Assembly (NCBI GenBank): GCA_948099385.1 | Contig: CANUEZ040000071.1 | Span: 1,302,001 to 1,366,000 of the forward strand | DNA from: Fasciola hepatica | Lineage: Eukaryota > Platyhelminthes > Trematoda > Plagiorchiida > Fasciolidae | DNA: 64,000 bases | Direction: 5' to 3' | Part shown: piece by piece, positions 1 through 11,603 of the stretch | How positions within the stretch are numbered: position 1 is the stretch's first letter | How the letters are laid out: each line of letters opens with the position of its first letter | Notes under the pieces: model-generated | The model's input: only the letters and a program-made list of their open reading frames with translations | Told to the model about the DNA's origin: nothing | The model's database searches: none | Program-made: the position numbers and the translations under genes

Positions 1-153
1 CGAGTTCATGCTCGCCGGATAAATGATCACGGACTTGCAGCGGTGACGGCACTCGAGGATGCGGTGGGCTTCCCGTCGGGAAAACGCTACTTCTTAAAAC
101 ACCACATCCCTGAGGACAGCACCACGACGTGGCGAAATGTAACTGGCCATTAA
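1..153 (+). CDS. End of an unidentified open reading frame
   Basis: Frame 1 is open from the window edge to a TAA at 151-153, about 50 codons. The peptide has a mixed, protein-like composition (for example LAAVTALEDAVGF and KRYFLKHHIPED) and no low-complexity runs. I recognise no family. It could be the last exon of a plus-strand host gene or the end of a transposon polyprotein. AATAAA hexamers lie about 350 bases downstream. The open length alone is weak evidence, since 50 codons can occur by chance. Confidence 0.25.
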   Translation, partial: RVHARRINDHGLAAVTALEDAVGFPSGKRYFLKHHIPEDSTTTWRNVTGH

Positions 154-504
154 ATATACCCATTGCCCCTTGTCGTGCTGTACAATTGGTAAGGTAATTC
201 AGAGAAGGCGCATGAACCATTACTGGTTACCGACTTGTCTGGAACATTTATGCTGCCTTGCAGGTCACACTCGGTTGCGCACAGGCCAGATGTGCATCCT
301 CGAACAAAAAGGCCGGACAAGGTTCCGTACACTATTCTCTCACTCCGGACTGGTCGACCGACTAGTACAACAGCCCGCTACATCTCGAATAATTCACACA
401 AACCCCAGTTCTTTCGCGAACATTGTTCACATTTCTCGCTGTCCTCTGCTTCTATATTTGTGATATTGGCATCAAGCCTGGCTCCAGACCCAGTGTATAA
501 TAAT

Positions 505-524
505 AATAAACACAACAGAATAAA
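505..524 (+). promoter_or_regulatory. Possible polyadenylation signals
   Basis: Two AATAAA hexamers lie at 505-510 and 519-524, downstream of the open frame ending at 153. They would fit a 3' UTR or the polyadenylation region of a degenerate LTR. The surrounding DNA is AT-rich, so chance occurrence is likely. Confidence 0.2.
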
Positions 525-1671
<1,147 letters not shown>

Positions 1672-1741
1672 AGCGTGGCGCCAACGCAGCAACAATAAAT
1701 ACGAAAATAAGAGTGGGAGGAGAAAACAGTAAAATAGAAAG

Positions 1742-1993
1742 TTAGTAGAAAAGATAAAATGCTGTGATTTTTTTCCTTTTCACCCCATACACTTTCGTCT
1801 TTTTGTTAGTCGGAGTGAAATTTCTGAGATTACGGTGCCAGAGTTCGTTCCACTGACTTCTATTCTGAACTATTTCTCTCAACGTGTCTAACCAACGACG
1901 ATCCTTGTCTCCAAGCCCCATCAATGTGCGGTTTCTTGTTTTGGCGGACACGTATAATTTTTTCTCATAAGGTATTGACTTACATGCTTGCAT
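1742..1993 (-). pseudogene. Possible LINE reverse-transcriptase tail
   Basis: An 83-codon minus-strand frame contains RRWLDTLREIVQNRSQWNEL. This resembles the extreme C-terminus of the RTE-like LINEs elsewhere in the window; element A ends with a W-L-E-D-M-R-x-N-R-E-Q-W pattern near 10,450. Nothing upstream on the minus strand carries the reverse-transcriptase core, so at best this is a 5'-truncated remnant. The resemblance is short and was judged by eye. A small host exon is the alternative. Confidence 0.3.
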
Positions 1994-2217
1994 CGCGATA
2001 AGTACAGTAACAACGAATTCTGTTTGTTGCTGAATATCATACGGTACACGCGCAGAATCTAGGTACTGCTATTATTTGAGGATAATAGGCTTCCATATTA
2101 CTAACAGAACAAAAGATTGTTGAACAAAGAACAAATGTAAAAAAGCAACTGATAGGTAAGTGATTCGCTAGAAGACTGAAAGGCCGTATGTCAAACGAAG
2201 TAAAGCGGGAAACTTAC

Positions 2218-3078
2218 CCGAGAGTGAAGAACTAAATGCCGGATAAGAAGTTGCATAACGGATTGCAGTCGGTTTCTGCAACGTCAGTGAGGTGTTTGAA
2301 TGGACCAGAGTCAGTTGCGGCAACCAAGTGTGAGTGGGAGAACGCTGAGCTGAATCCATCAGATTACCCTGAAGAGCGATTATTGGTTTCCGACGTGTGA
2401 CTGGAAGTGCATTTAGGTTGCCGATCTGTAGACCCATCACTGATTGTTTTGAACGTAGGATAGCAGCACCAGATCGAAACGGAAACTGACCAGAACGTCT
2501 GTGTGTCCTGGAGTTGAAAATACAATAGGCTCGGTCGGTGGTGTGACTCACACTAGAGTGGCTAACAGCATGCAGGCTTCCAGGACAGCGTTGATGAGAG
2601 GAGCTATTCATTTTGAACACGGAAACGGCCGACGAAGACAGTTTGGGGGCAATTTTGGGCCAGATCAAATCCACTGATGATTTTGGAGAGGTGTCCACTG
2701 CGACATGTCTAGTGGAAGATTGAGTAATGTTTAAGTCGAGCTCTTGGACACCCAAATTATGAGCGTCGTCTGCCGAGGAAGAAAAGGGGAATGCCGTACG
2801 ACCACAAATAGGCAAATCGTTTCCGGGATGCGTGAGCAACGGTGGCAGTGAGAAATCTTCTTCATTTTCATCTGAACTATGGGCGGGGAATGCAGCGCCA
2901 GTTTTTAGATCGACCGAATCAGCATAATCAACACTTTCCACTTGTTCGAGAGACGAATCGCAAGCGTCACAAAGCAGTTTTTCATTTGGTTGGTTGCGAA
3001 AAATGATGGTCTGAGGTGTTACCGAACGCTTACACTGTTCTGTCATGTATCCGCTGGAACAGTCCGGATCGTCTAAAT
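2218..3078 (-). CDS. Candidate internal exon of an unidentified host gene
   Basis: A minus-strand frame of about 290 codons is bounded by good splice signals. A pyrimidine-rich TTTTTATTTCAG acceptor has its AG at 3080-3079. A consensus GGGTAAGT donor has its GT at 2217-2216. The enclosed exon is 861 bases, a multiple of three, and splits a codon after its first base at both ends (phase 1-1). The frame stays open through both sites; the first in-frame stop lies beyond the donor at 2168. The product is Ser-rich and acidic near its start (LDDPDCSSGY, a CDACDSS motif, DENEED) and more basic later, with no transposon motif. It is probably a disordered region of a larger protein. I cannot name the family, and I found no partner exons nearby. 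The 861-base open length with matched splice sites is the strongest sign of a host gene in the window. Confidence 0.5.
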
Positions 3079-3739
3079 CTGAAATAAAAATGAATAAGCA
3101 TTTGCTTAGTTTATATAGTGAAAATGGATGGCAACAAAGGTATAAGTCGACTTATTACGGTTTGTTATACAGAGCACAGCATTTGCACCCAAGAGATGTG
3201 TGGTGTACTAACTGCTTCTTATTACTGTCCACCCATAATGCGCATTTCTATATTTTCACATTGAACGAATAAAGCCTATATTCTGAGCCTTTATTCCCAT
3301 TCTGACGTGATGATTGCTTGATCGAAACAAGATATACAATAATTAATCGCAATATTCAACAGTAAGCGCGACATGATAGTGAGTGGGCCGAAACGAAACT
3401 AGGAGAACAGCAAGATGCACTGAAGTTGAAACGAGCCGAAATAAAAACCTGTGGTTTTCTCTAGTGAATAAAGGTTTACATGAGGACAGCATAAAGGCAT
3501 TCCAACCCGAATCGCTTTTGGTATAAGGAGTATAAATTTACCTAAGAAAAAACAGATTCACTGTTTCTTGTTAATGTCGAGACATGACTGCAGCGGGATG
3601 GTTGGTCATCAGGCCCTACTATTCGGTGGTTCAAATTGGCAAGAGTCAAAAGCGCCTTATGCACACGCGACGACATCTGAACACTGTCAAGAAAAAAAAC
3701 TCATCTACTTCAGCTAGAGCTTCCCATGCCAAGACAAGG
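3079..3739. other. Possible intron, nothing recognised
   Basis: This AT-rich stretch lies upstream, in the minus-strand sense, of the candidate exon. It has no supported frame or repeat. If the exon is real, this would be intronic. Confidence 0.4.
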
Positions 3740-4530
3740 CTTAATGTGGAGTCAACCCAGTCTTGCAGCAGCATTTTGCATTTTGAAGGTGCAAAACGCA
3801 TCACGAGCATCGCTACAATTGTTCAGGCAATCTAGATTAACTTGCAATTTATCTGGATCTTCACTCAGAACAATATTGCCTGCGTATTTCAAGTCAGATA
3901 GTTTGCTGCCTCAGCAAAGATCGACGCCGCTGTTCTCACGAGGATAGAGCTATCGCAGAAATCGCTTTTAATACAAGGTAGGGAGGGAAGGGTGGGAGAG
4001 AGTAACTTTGACGAACAACATTTATTGTGGTAAACTCAGGTGAAAGGCCTCTGTAGGCACGAGCTCGGCTTCGATTCTTCGCACACAAGGATTGAAAAGG
4101 GGACAATTTTCTCTGACACACCCCTCAATGAGGGGCAGAAATGTGCGGTCGACTCAACCAAACATCGCCTTCAGATCAGGGAGGACAGATTGTAGACCTA
4201 CGGAAATTGGGCTTGTTCTTCGAAATTTGTCGAAGGGCAGTGATGTGACTAATACAACCCCGACAGGGCGTAAAACTGGCTTGAGTCTCAAGCGCATACT
4301 TGGTACAAGCGGCGGAGAACAATCCCTGCGAACAAGATGGAGGCGACACGTACCAAGCGAATTCTTCTGCGATTTTCACAAGAGGCTCTGTCACCCTTCC
4401 TGTAAATCGAAACAATCGCCGATTGAAAGCATTCCCTGGGGATATGTGGTTGAATGCACATCACAATTCGATTACACTGAGCTCCTCGAAAAACTATTTA
4501 TGAAGCCGCCCTATGGAGTCTTCACACAGT
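3740..4530 (-). pseudogene. Decayed LINE reverse-transcriptase fragment (RTE-like)
   Basis: Translated on the minus strand in shifting frames, this stretch keeps pieces of an RTE-type reverse transcriptase. Near 4,380-4,270 there is a block ending RKGDRASCEN followed by a VRVASILFAGIVLRRL-like stretch, matching the RKGDRTVCEN block of element B at about 14,360-14,400. Near 3,900 a degraded catalytic block reads LKYAGNIVLSEDPDKLQ, where YAGN stands in place of Y-A-D-D. Stops and frameshifts are frequent. The order of blocks agrees with a minus-strand element. The fragment is much older and more decayed than elements A and B. Confidence 0.55.
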
Positions 4531-4607
4531 AATTGCTCGCGACAGGTGAACAAGAAACGGATGAGGATTCCAACCAATTATTACAGGGGATGAAATCCCC
4601 AGCCAAG

Positions 4608-4926
4608 TGTTATGACCCACGGGTTCTTTTCTACGATTTAAATGGATACCTGCACACTCGATCTTAGCTTGCGACTCCGATCACTCCAGTCCACTATGGG
4701 AAATCAGAAGGCGAAAACTTAGTTTACCAGAAGACTGTATTTACAGGAATTATTACGTGGTATTTAAAGCAAAAATCGAACATCCCCGGACTCAGGTGTC
4801 CAGTTAGGTTCAAGCCTTGTTGGGCCGATTAGGATGATAAAAATGTTTTCTGGATTGATTATTGATCCGCTGACCAAATTCGCGTCGGACTGTAGATGAC
4901 TGTCCGACTAGAAAAAAGGGGTTACA
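4608..4926 (-). repeat. Possible degenerate LTR beside the gypsy fossil
   Basis: A 319-bp interval opens with TGTTATG and closes with GTTACA, directly downstream (minus sense) of a gypsy integrase fragment, where a 3' LTR would be expected. No second copy is present in the window and no convincing polypurine tract is visible, so this rests on position and terminal bases only. Confidence 0.2.
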
Positions 4927-4985
4927 TCTTGCGTAGCCTGCTAAATTACTGATTATTTAACCCTGCCTGGTATGCTCAAGCTTGT

Positions 4986-5790
4986 TTAAAAAATCCATCT
5001 TTTCGTTTTAAACCTCCTAACACTCTCCTTTTGGTTGTTAATTATAGCTCTGACGACTAGGATCCAGTTGAAGTTATACAGTGGGTTTCTTTGGTTTATC
5101 AGTTCAACGACGTGGCAGTAGCTCTTTTTCCGGCTCTTTCGTCCGTAATGCCAGTGTTGGTAGCTTGAACGTATCCAAGAGGATTTCTGGTGGAACTGCT
5201 TGTTCTTGTGGACGGTTTTGGGTCCCATTGTATCGCCTGCGCAGCTGCTTTTCATGGCGAATCCATATTCCATCATATGTCTTCACTTCGTAAAGTTCGG
5301 TGCCCCTCGGGTCAATAATTACACTTTGGGCCTACTGTGGATTCCCCGCTCTGTAGTGTTTTGCATGGTCTGAGGCACCAGCATGAAAGCCATCCTTCTG
5401 TTTCGTCGATTGCTTTTCGTTTGAAGGGAATAGGGCATTGGGGATAGTCTTCAATCGTCAACCCATTAGCATTTCAGCCGGGGATACACCGCGTGCAGTG
5501 TTGGTGGTTGGTGTTGTCCGGTACAGGAATAAAAACCGTTGAATGGTTTTATCCGTGATGCCCTCCCCTTCCGACTCGAGTAGTACCCGTTTGAACGCAT
5601 CTCCAAAGCGCTCTGTATTAGATTGTGAGTGGTACAGTGGCGACAATGTGAGTTTATTATTGAGTCTCTGGAAAAATTTGTGAGGGACTGCTGATGTGAA
5701 TTAGGATCCATTGTCGGACACTATTTGGTCGGGTGATATATGTTATATAAACATTCGACAGAGAGCTGCTACTGTTCCGTGTGAAGTTGC
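4986..5790 (-). pseudogene. Ty3/gypsy integrase fragment
   Basis: Minus-strand frames give the second half of a Ty3/gypsy integrase. From 5,710 downward there is an SDNG-type core block, then a PLYHSQSNTERFGDAFKRVL stretch that corresponds to the glutamate-bearing region, then FLFLYRTTPTT with a following SPAEMLMG motif. After that comes a C-terminal block (5104-5286) with DGIWIRHEKQLRRRY. An internal stop falls just after the SDNG-like block and the frame shifts before the C-terminal block. In the canonical motif the third catalytic residue is an N-G-x-x-E type glutamate; here the region reads S-N-T-E-R. Everything upstream (gag, protease, RT, RNase H) is missing; element C begins there on the opposite strand. 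Confidence 0.75.
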
Positions 5791-7468
5791 GAGGCCGATA
5801 CCCACTATTTTTGACCCCTTGGGGTATCTTCTATCTCCTTGGTCTCCATCACCTGCCCAGCTCTCACTCTTGGTTCCACGAAGCTGAAGCGTGCGTCAGC
5901 GGCCAAACCCCGGCAAACCGCGTGACAAGCGGGCCAAACCAGGTTGAAGGTAACCAAGGCCTGAAAATCTCGGTGAGACGACCCCAGCATGCGAAGATGG
6001 ATACTTTTCCATAGGCAGACTAGATCTGTTGGATCCAACGGCTATCAAGGAAATACATCCAGTCAATAGGGTTGCATGAACCCCTGGGTCCAGGTAACCT
6101 CTACTGAATGGCAAACGAGCTCCTAGAGAGCCACCGACAACCATGCACCAAGATCACTTGGACGCGTTGGGCATCCCGGGTTGGTAGACCTCCATCCAAA
6201 GGGTGTATCAGCCGTTCGATCGGCAACCGGCTCTCAACACAAAAACTTCCTATTGCCTGGCAGTGCATGGGTTAGAGTTGCTATCTCGAACAAAAAACCG
6301 AGTGGCGCTGGGGACGCCACTTTGTACCGAATTCCCAAGTCTCTTCGTGTATTTTGTCTCCATAATTAGCTCTGATCATGCTACGGCGTCCCCGATAAGC
6401 GACGCGCCCTGTGCTCCTCCAGAGGTCGGGGTGACCCAAATAAGGGCTGAGAACCTAAACCTGAACACAAGATCACCAGTCCCCGTAGCCTGTTGGAACA
6501 CGAGAACTCTTCTAGACGCAGGTAGCTAGTGCATTACCATGCACTATTGACTGAGTAATGCGTCGCGCCCTCGACAACTTCCAAAGAAAACAACTTGGCC
6601 ACAACTCTGGGGTTACAGACCGCGAATTCGCCTATGACATTGTCATTCTGAGAGAGGATCCCGGAACTCTGCAGCAGGTTCTTGACTGCATTGTATGTGG
6701 AGCTAAGGCTGTTGGTCTGGAGATAAACACTACAAAAACCAAATTCCTCACGACTTAGCAAGGCCTAACACTCTATACGCGTCAGTGGCGAAAATCTGGA
6801 ACAGGTGCACCACTTCAAGTACCTAGGTTCTACTATCCAGCTAAACGGTCGGGTCAGGGACGAGGTTAAACTTCGTGTAGACTGCGCAAGGAGAGCGTTC
6901 CTACAACTTCGCAAATCATTGTGGTTTCGCAGGGAAATAAACCTCCACACGAGGCTACGCATATACCGAGCTGCCGTCCGCTTAGTTCTTACGTACGCCT
7001 GCGAAACTTAGCAGTTGAGAGTAGACGACACAAAAAGAATGAAAAGCTTCAACCACTAGTGCCTCCGCTACATGGCCAAAATCAAGTGGAATGATCGCGC
7101 CACAAACTTCGCTGTGCGTTAACACTGTACGAATACAGAACGACTTTCTTCGTCCCTCCGATGACATCGTCAACAGTAGTTTCGTCATCTCCTACGACGA
7201 ACCGAGATGGAACTCCCGAAGAGGAGCCTACTACCATCACCCTGCTCAGATTGGAAATCTCGCCTTGGTGGTCAACTGGAGACATGGGTTAGCACTATTA
7301 AGACAGACGTGTATTGCCTAGACCTCCAGTCGGTCTTTGGAGTACGCGACTGCCGCGGCAACTGGATTTTTCGGTGCGCAGACTCTGCCGCAGACCGAAA
7401 CGCATAAACAGACGTCCAAAAAGCCGACTTATTCCCCTCACGAGATAGTCGCACAAAAGTAAGTAAGT
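5791..7468 (+). mobile_element. RTE-like LINE C, core deleted
   Basis: A plus-strand LINE has lost most of its coding region. The first part (about 5,791-6,430) looks like the untranslated leader. The endonuclease then starts (6,440-6,529) with a block ending PVACWNTRTLLDAGS and a stop. Within about 20 bases the sequence resumes in the distal reverse transcriptase (6,546 on) with FAYDIVILREDP, KAVGLEINTTKTKFL and HHFKYLGSTIQLNGRVRDE. So most of the endonuclease and the first two thirds of the RT are gone, with the junction near 6,530-6,550. The 3' end is a short AGTAAGTAAGT tail at about 7,456-7,468, like the tail of element B at about 9,281-9,300. The 3' tail abuts element A copy 2 on the opposite strand. 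Confidence 0.75.
6546..7300 (+). pseudogene. Element C reverse transcriptase, C-terminal part
   Basis: Plus-strand frames cover the palm end and thumb of an RTE-type RT. Where active relatives have a double-aspartate motif this copy reads F-A-Y-D-I-V-I-L, with only one aspartate. A stop separates the block ending KTKFLTT from HHFKYLGST, and another follows the TYACET block. Downstream blocks are progressively frameshifted. The protein would be inactive. The order of blocks matches element B (9,300-10,207, minus), so C and B are related subfamilies. Confidence 0.7.
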
Positions 7469-9278
7469 CAGTCTTTGACTGTTACCTGAAGCAGCTTCTA
7501 TTTCCATTTCTTTAGCTACCTTTATCCACCAATTTTCGCGACCCTTCTTGAGGCTTTTTGTAACTTGCTTCTGTAGACTTCTCCGTATCTTATTCATCTC
7601 CTTACTGTTCGAGAGCTGACGTCTTTTCTCTCCATTAGGCTGATCGACTCTTGAGAAATCCAGTGTCTTTGATGGACATCGGATCTACGACAACAGGCGA
7701 ATCCTGTTGCTAAGTGAATTGTCTGCTGAATATGGACCCAATGCTGACCTACATTACTGTTTGTCGTGGATCCTAGCTTATGTGCTAGTTTCTGTCCATA
7801 AGTGGTGTAAACTTCTGGATCACACAAGCGTTGTACGGCTAACCGGGTTTGCGGTTTGCACCGATGATCATGGAGCTGGAGAGATAATCGCATTAAAACT
7901 AATGCATGGTTCGACTTCATGTACGTGGACCAGTAAGATCTATAGTTCTGGAAAAAAACTGCGCCACCGGTAGCTCAATACGATATGATCGATCTGACTC
8001 AAAGTACCTGTAGAGTTAGAGCGCCATGTCGCTCTGCAATGCGAGCTGTGTCGGAAATTGGTGCTAGACAAGAACAATCGATTGTATGCACAAAACTGAA
8101 GAAGCCTATTCCCGTTATATGTACGCTGAGCGGGTGAGGCACAACGCCCACATCAACAAGCTTTTGACACACTAAGTTTGATAACTTGTGCATTAAAATC
8201 ACCAGGTAGCATTACAGTGTCAGTCTTCGCTTCTGAGGACGAGGATGGTGAGTTCATCATAGAACACGTCCTTCTGTATGTCAGAACTGCAGTCTATTTG
8301 AGCGTATCACAAGCGAATGCCAATGGACCCCTAGAGCCTTCCAGCACATTGACGACTGTTAATCGAGATCCAGTCCAAAAGGGCAGCTTCAACCTTACCG
8401 ATCAAGATTATTTCTACACCACGTTGACCCGCAGCTCGCGCTACTTCGTCTCCTGAGGCGCGCAGAAAATACCTTGATGAGATACGACGAGCAGTCAGTT
8501 GAATTACACTGCTCGAATCCTGTATACGTGTTTCACTTAAGGAGCAAAAATTAATCTTCAGAGAATCTAATGTGAGGGCTAGGCACGCCTGCTGACCGGG
8601 CTGCATGAGTGTACGCACGTTGAAGGAGTCGAGATTCAGAGGCTGACGAGGCTTGAGAAAATGTGAGTTACCAGACAGAGGATTATTCCCGATACTATTT
8701 GACAGTGAATCGTTGCGAGTATCGACCGTGTTGTCAATGGGAGCATTGTGGGTGAGTAGATGGGGCAAAGAGAGGTGGTTAGGGACAGAAGACAAAGGTT
8801 GAATGAGAGGGAACTCTGAGCAGTAGCCCACTCATCACTACCCACCCCGCTCGATGCAATGGGTAGCGCTGTCCTGATTATCCTGCGTGACGACCGATGC
8901 AGTATGGAATTCTTATTCGTGCAGTTCATGGGAGATGTTGAAGGGGTACTGCTAGGGTGTCCAGCCACAAAGCAGGAGAACGATTAGGGTTCTCATCCAA
9001 AGCCTTTAGTTCTAGCAAGAACCTATCCGCAAGGCAGTGGGATGGCTTAGATCAATTATTCTTCTACTGATTTTGCCGATTGAGTTGCCAGCTCAAATCG
9101 ATCCCCAACCTGGAGGACCAGGAGACTGGACTTTGTCTGGCCTCTACCCATTGACCTGTCAGGCATGATTATATCTCCGGCTTAAAAAGCCATCTTGTAT
9201 AGCTCTTTGGGTCATAGAGGCGCGCAAGCCATCACACCATGTCAAGGTGCTGTCTCGTCGCTGACCACCTAAAGCGGA
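7469..9278 (-). mobile_element. RTE-like LINE A, copy 2, missing its 3' half
   Basis: This minus-strand copy of element A covers the leader and endonuclease and ends inside the linker before the RT. The point of loss corresponds to about 12,194 in the nested copy. Proximal sequence from 9,172 to 9,278 may be extra 5' leader not present in the nested copy. Endonuclease pieces are scattered over several frames. The block ending SLSETRIQDSSSVIQL lies near 8,520. RKPQTRLAVQRLCDPEV and an ALVLMRLSLQLHDH-like stretch lie at about 7,820-7,910. LINEs usually lose their 5' ends on insertion, so 3' loss points to a later deletion or rearrangement. Its 3' boundary is exactly the tail of element C. It shares a perfectly identical 540-bp tract with the other A copy. 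Confidence 0.8.
8497..9036. repeat. 540-bp tract identical to 13261-13800
   Basis: I compared the two tracts line by line and found no difference over 540 bp (offset 4,764). Immediately below 8497 the copies drop to roughly 80-85 percent identity. Immediately above 9036 they differ by an indel and several substitutions. The tract includes the leader and the start of the endonuclease frame of element A. Confidence 0.95.
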
Positions 9279-9299
9279 TTACTTACTTTTACTTTACCT

Positions 9300-10207
9300 T
9301 TATGCGGCTAGCTCCTGCGAGAGGATGAGTCGACTTCATGCATGTCCCGAATGGCACCAACCCATGAGGGGCAGTCGGATGCGAGACCCGGATACAGAGA
9401 AATCCAGTTTTGCTTCCAGTTGCGAATGCCGTAGACAACCTGGAGTCCTGATTCCTGACGACTGATTTGATGGTACTGACTCATGTTTTCAGCTGTCCTT
9501 CGAGGTGACAGCGCCATCCTGGACATCGAACAGGAGCAAGACACATTTTTGGGTTCTCTGGGTCCGGACGTCGTAAGACATGTCCAAACCGCTGCAGTCG
9601 TCGGCGTTGGAGGAACACTTACACCTCTTCGATGTCAAAGCACCGCTCCTTTGTTGTCTCGTTTGAAAGCTTTTCGTGCCACACCATTTTCAGTATCCGT
9701 TGCAGACACCAATGGTCAAACACTTCCAGCTTTCTGATGTCCTCCATAAGTAGTGGCCACGTCTCGCAGCCGTAGGTCAGTATTGAACGGATAGCGACCC
9801 GGAATTGGTCCGAAGGTTGACTTCGTTTCGCGCCCAGAGTACATTGCGAAGCTGAAGAAACGCCGACCTGGCCTTGTCAACGCGCAACTTGACTTCATCT
9901 TTGGCTTGGCCGTTTGGGAAAATCGTAGAGCCCAGATATTTGAACGCCGGGAAGTGTTCAATTTGTTCGCCGTTCAGGTATATAGGGAGAGTGGACTGTG
10001 CAGTGCATGTCGAAAGGATCTTGGTCTTCGACGTATTGATCTCTAGTCCCATGGATTTTGCAAAAGATTCTACACGACTGAGAACCGGCTATAATGCACT
10101 TGGGCTATCTCCAAGGATAAAGGTGTCGTCTGTGAAGTCTAGATCGGCGAGGAAAGCATCGGTGCCCAGCTAAATACCAGGGTAATCGGTGAGCGCCTGA
10201 CGCATTA
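9300..10207 (-). pseudogene. Element B reverse transcriptase, distal part
   Basis: Minus-strand translation gives the catalytic block LDFTDDTFILGDSP near 10,135-10,100 (FTDD in place of the usual YADD; both aspartates kept). Next come SMGLEINTSKTKIL, an AFKYLGSTIFPNGQAKDEV block and an ARSAFLQLRNVLWARNEVNL block (9777-10052). Frameshifts then break the thumb and C-terminal region. This follows the RT half at 13,941-15,089 once element A is removed. A stop precedes the FTDD block (P-G-I-stop-L-G-T-D), so the copy is dead although its catalytic residues survive. Confidence 0.8.
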
Positions 10208-10214
10208 TCCAATC
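10208..10214. repeat. Target-site duplication of element A (left copy)
   Basis: TCCAATC here matches 13934-13940. In the minus sense it reads GATTGGA and belongs to the D-W codons of the element B RT. The last bases partly overlap the GAT-repeat tail of A, so the true length may be 6 or 7. Confidence 0.85.
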
Positions 10215-10414
10215 ATCATCATCATCATCGTACAGCGTTAAACAGTAGGGCAAGCCCCACTGACCACTGTTTCTCTCACCATGTTGCACGCTGAATTAAA
10301 AAGTATGAATATACAAGATGGACAGAGACTGGACCTACATGGGTGGGAAAAGGAAAGAATGCCCTAGTAGCCAACACACGGAATACACAGTCTGACTGTA
10401 CAAACGCACATCGA

Positions 10415-10768
10415 TCAATCATTCTCATTCGACAGAAAGTCACAACACGATTGCCACTGTTCACGATTTGCTCGCATATCCTCTAGCCAGCTGGTAGACG
10501 GATCTTTTGGACCCCAACCACGAAGACGTGAAGCACCTACTCTTCCTAAGTATACTGTACCTTTTTTCATTCGTCGCTGCCACGTCATCTGTTGACCTCC
10601 ACGTGGCTTCTTCCACTCCTGAGGAGATACGGAGAATAGGACACGGTGTGGTAGACGTGTGTTTGACCTACATAACATGCCTGAACCAACGAAGTCTACT
10701 AAGTTGGATACGCTGTGACAAAACGTTCTTCGAATTAGTACCCAACACTCAATTTCTGACCTCAGCAT
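10415..10768 (-). pseudogene. Element A, C-terminal region of ORF
   Basis: The minus-strand frame ends with the block PKDPSTSWLEDMRANREQW, a typical RTE-like C-terminus, preceded by GGQQMTWQRRMKKG. The same tail occurs inverted at 15,855-15,960 in copy 3, which supports the element boundary. It is separated by a stop and a shift from the RT thumb at 10749-11132. I see no complete zinc knuckle. Confidence 0.7.
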
Positions 10769-11471
10769 TGCTCACTCGGCTAATCCACCCAATCTTAGCG
10801 ATACTACGTAACCATCGGTGGTCGAAAACCTCAAGAAGACGAGTATTTTCAGCACGCAGACTCCAAGTCTCGCAACCATACAACAAAACTGAACGCATTG
10901 CGGCACAGTATACACGACCTTTCAACTTCAGTGAAATATCGGGTCGGCGCCACAAGTGCTCCAGTCCAGCGTACGCCGCTCGAGCCTTGGATATCCGCGT
11001 GCTCACCTCTACTACACTGTTCCCATTCGTCGTCACGCTGCTGCCGAGGTAAGTGAAGTGGTCGACAACTGACAGCACCTCCTCATCGAGTATCAAGCTC
11101 GGAATCGTTGACGTCCAGTCTTGTAACATCACCTAGCACTTTGAAGGTGCAAAGCGCATGCCGAATGGAGCTACAGCTCTCCCAAGTCTATCTAGTGCAC
11201 GTTGAGCATGTTCCGAGCATTCGAACAAGCAGACAACGCCGTCCGCGTAATCTAGATCATATAGCTTTTCATTATTTCCTAGTTCGATGCCTACATCCTG
11301 AAGATTTTGCAGTGCACTCTCCATTATTTCATCCATGACGAAGTTGAACAGGAATGGAGGCATGAGACATCCCTGTCGAACACCACTGGTCGTTTCGAAC
11401 CGACCGGATAGCTCACCGTAAACCCTAACGCGGCCAGAAGTATGAGAATACAATGATCTCAGTAGGTTCAC
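10749..11471 (-). pseudogene. Element A reverse transcriptase, palm and thumb
   Basis: Two adjoining minus-strand frames (11133-11471 and 10749-11132) form one RT region interrupted by a stop after APSKC. They contain SGVRQGCLMPPFLFNFVMDE (the palm block with the G-V-R-Q-G-C motif), then the catalytic block LYDLDYADGVVCLFE. YADG replaces YADD, so one metal-binding aspartate is lost (GAC to GGC near 11,235). FTYLGSSVTTNG and the LLYGCETWSLRAENTRLLEVF thumb block follow. The enzyme would be inactive. No intact RT of this family is present in the window. Confidence 0.85.
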
Positions 11472-11603
11472 GAACTTCTACGGCATACCTTTTCGATGAA
11501 GAGTACTGAAAAGCGCTGTTCGATCAACTGAATCGAAAGCGCCTTTCAAGTCGAGGAAAACGACTAATGTCGGTCGACGGTGCGTGTGACGAGTTTCAAG
11601 TAG

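Noticed and set aside
2218..3078. The whole 292-codon frame (2168-3046) as a complete single-exon gene
   Set aside because: The reading frame is open upstream of the ATG to a good acceptor, and a consensus donor lies before the stop. An internal exon explains it better.
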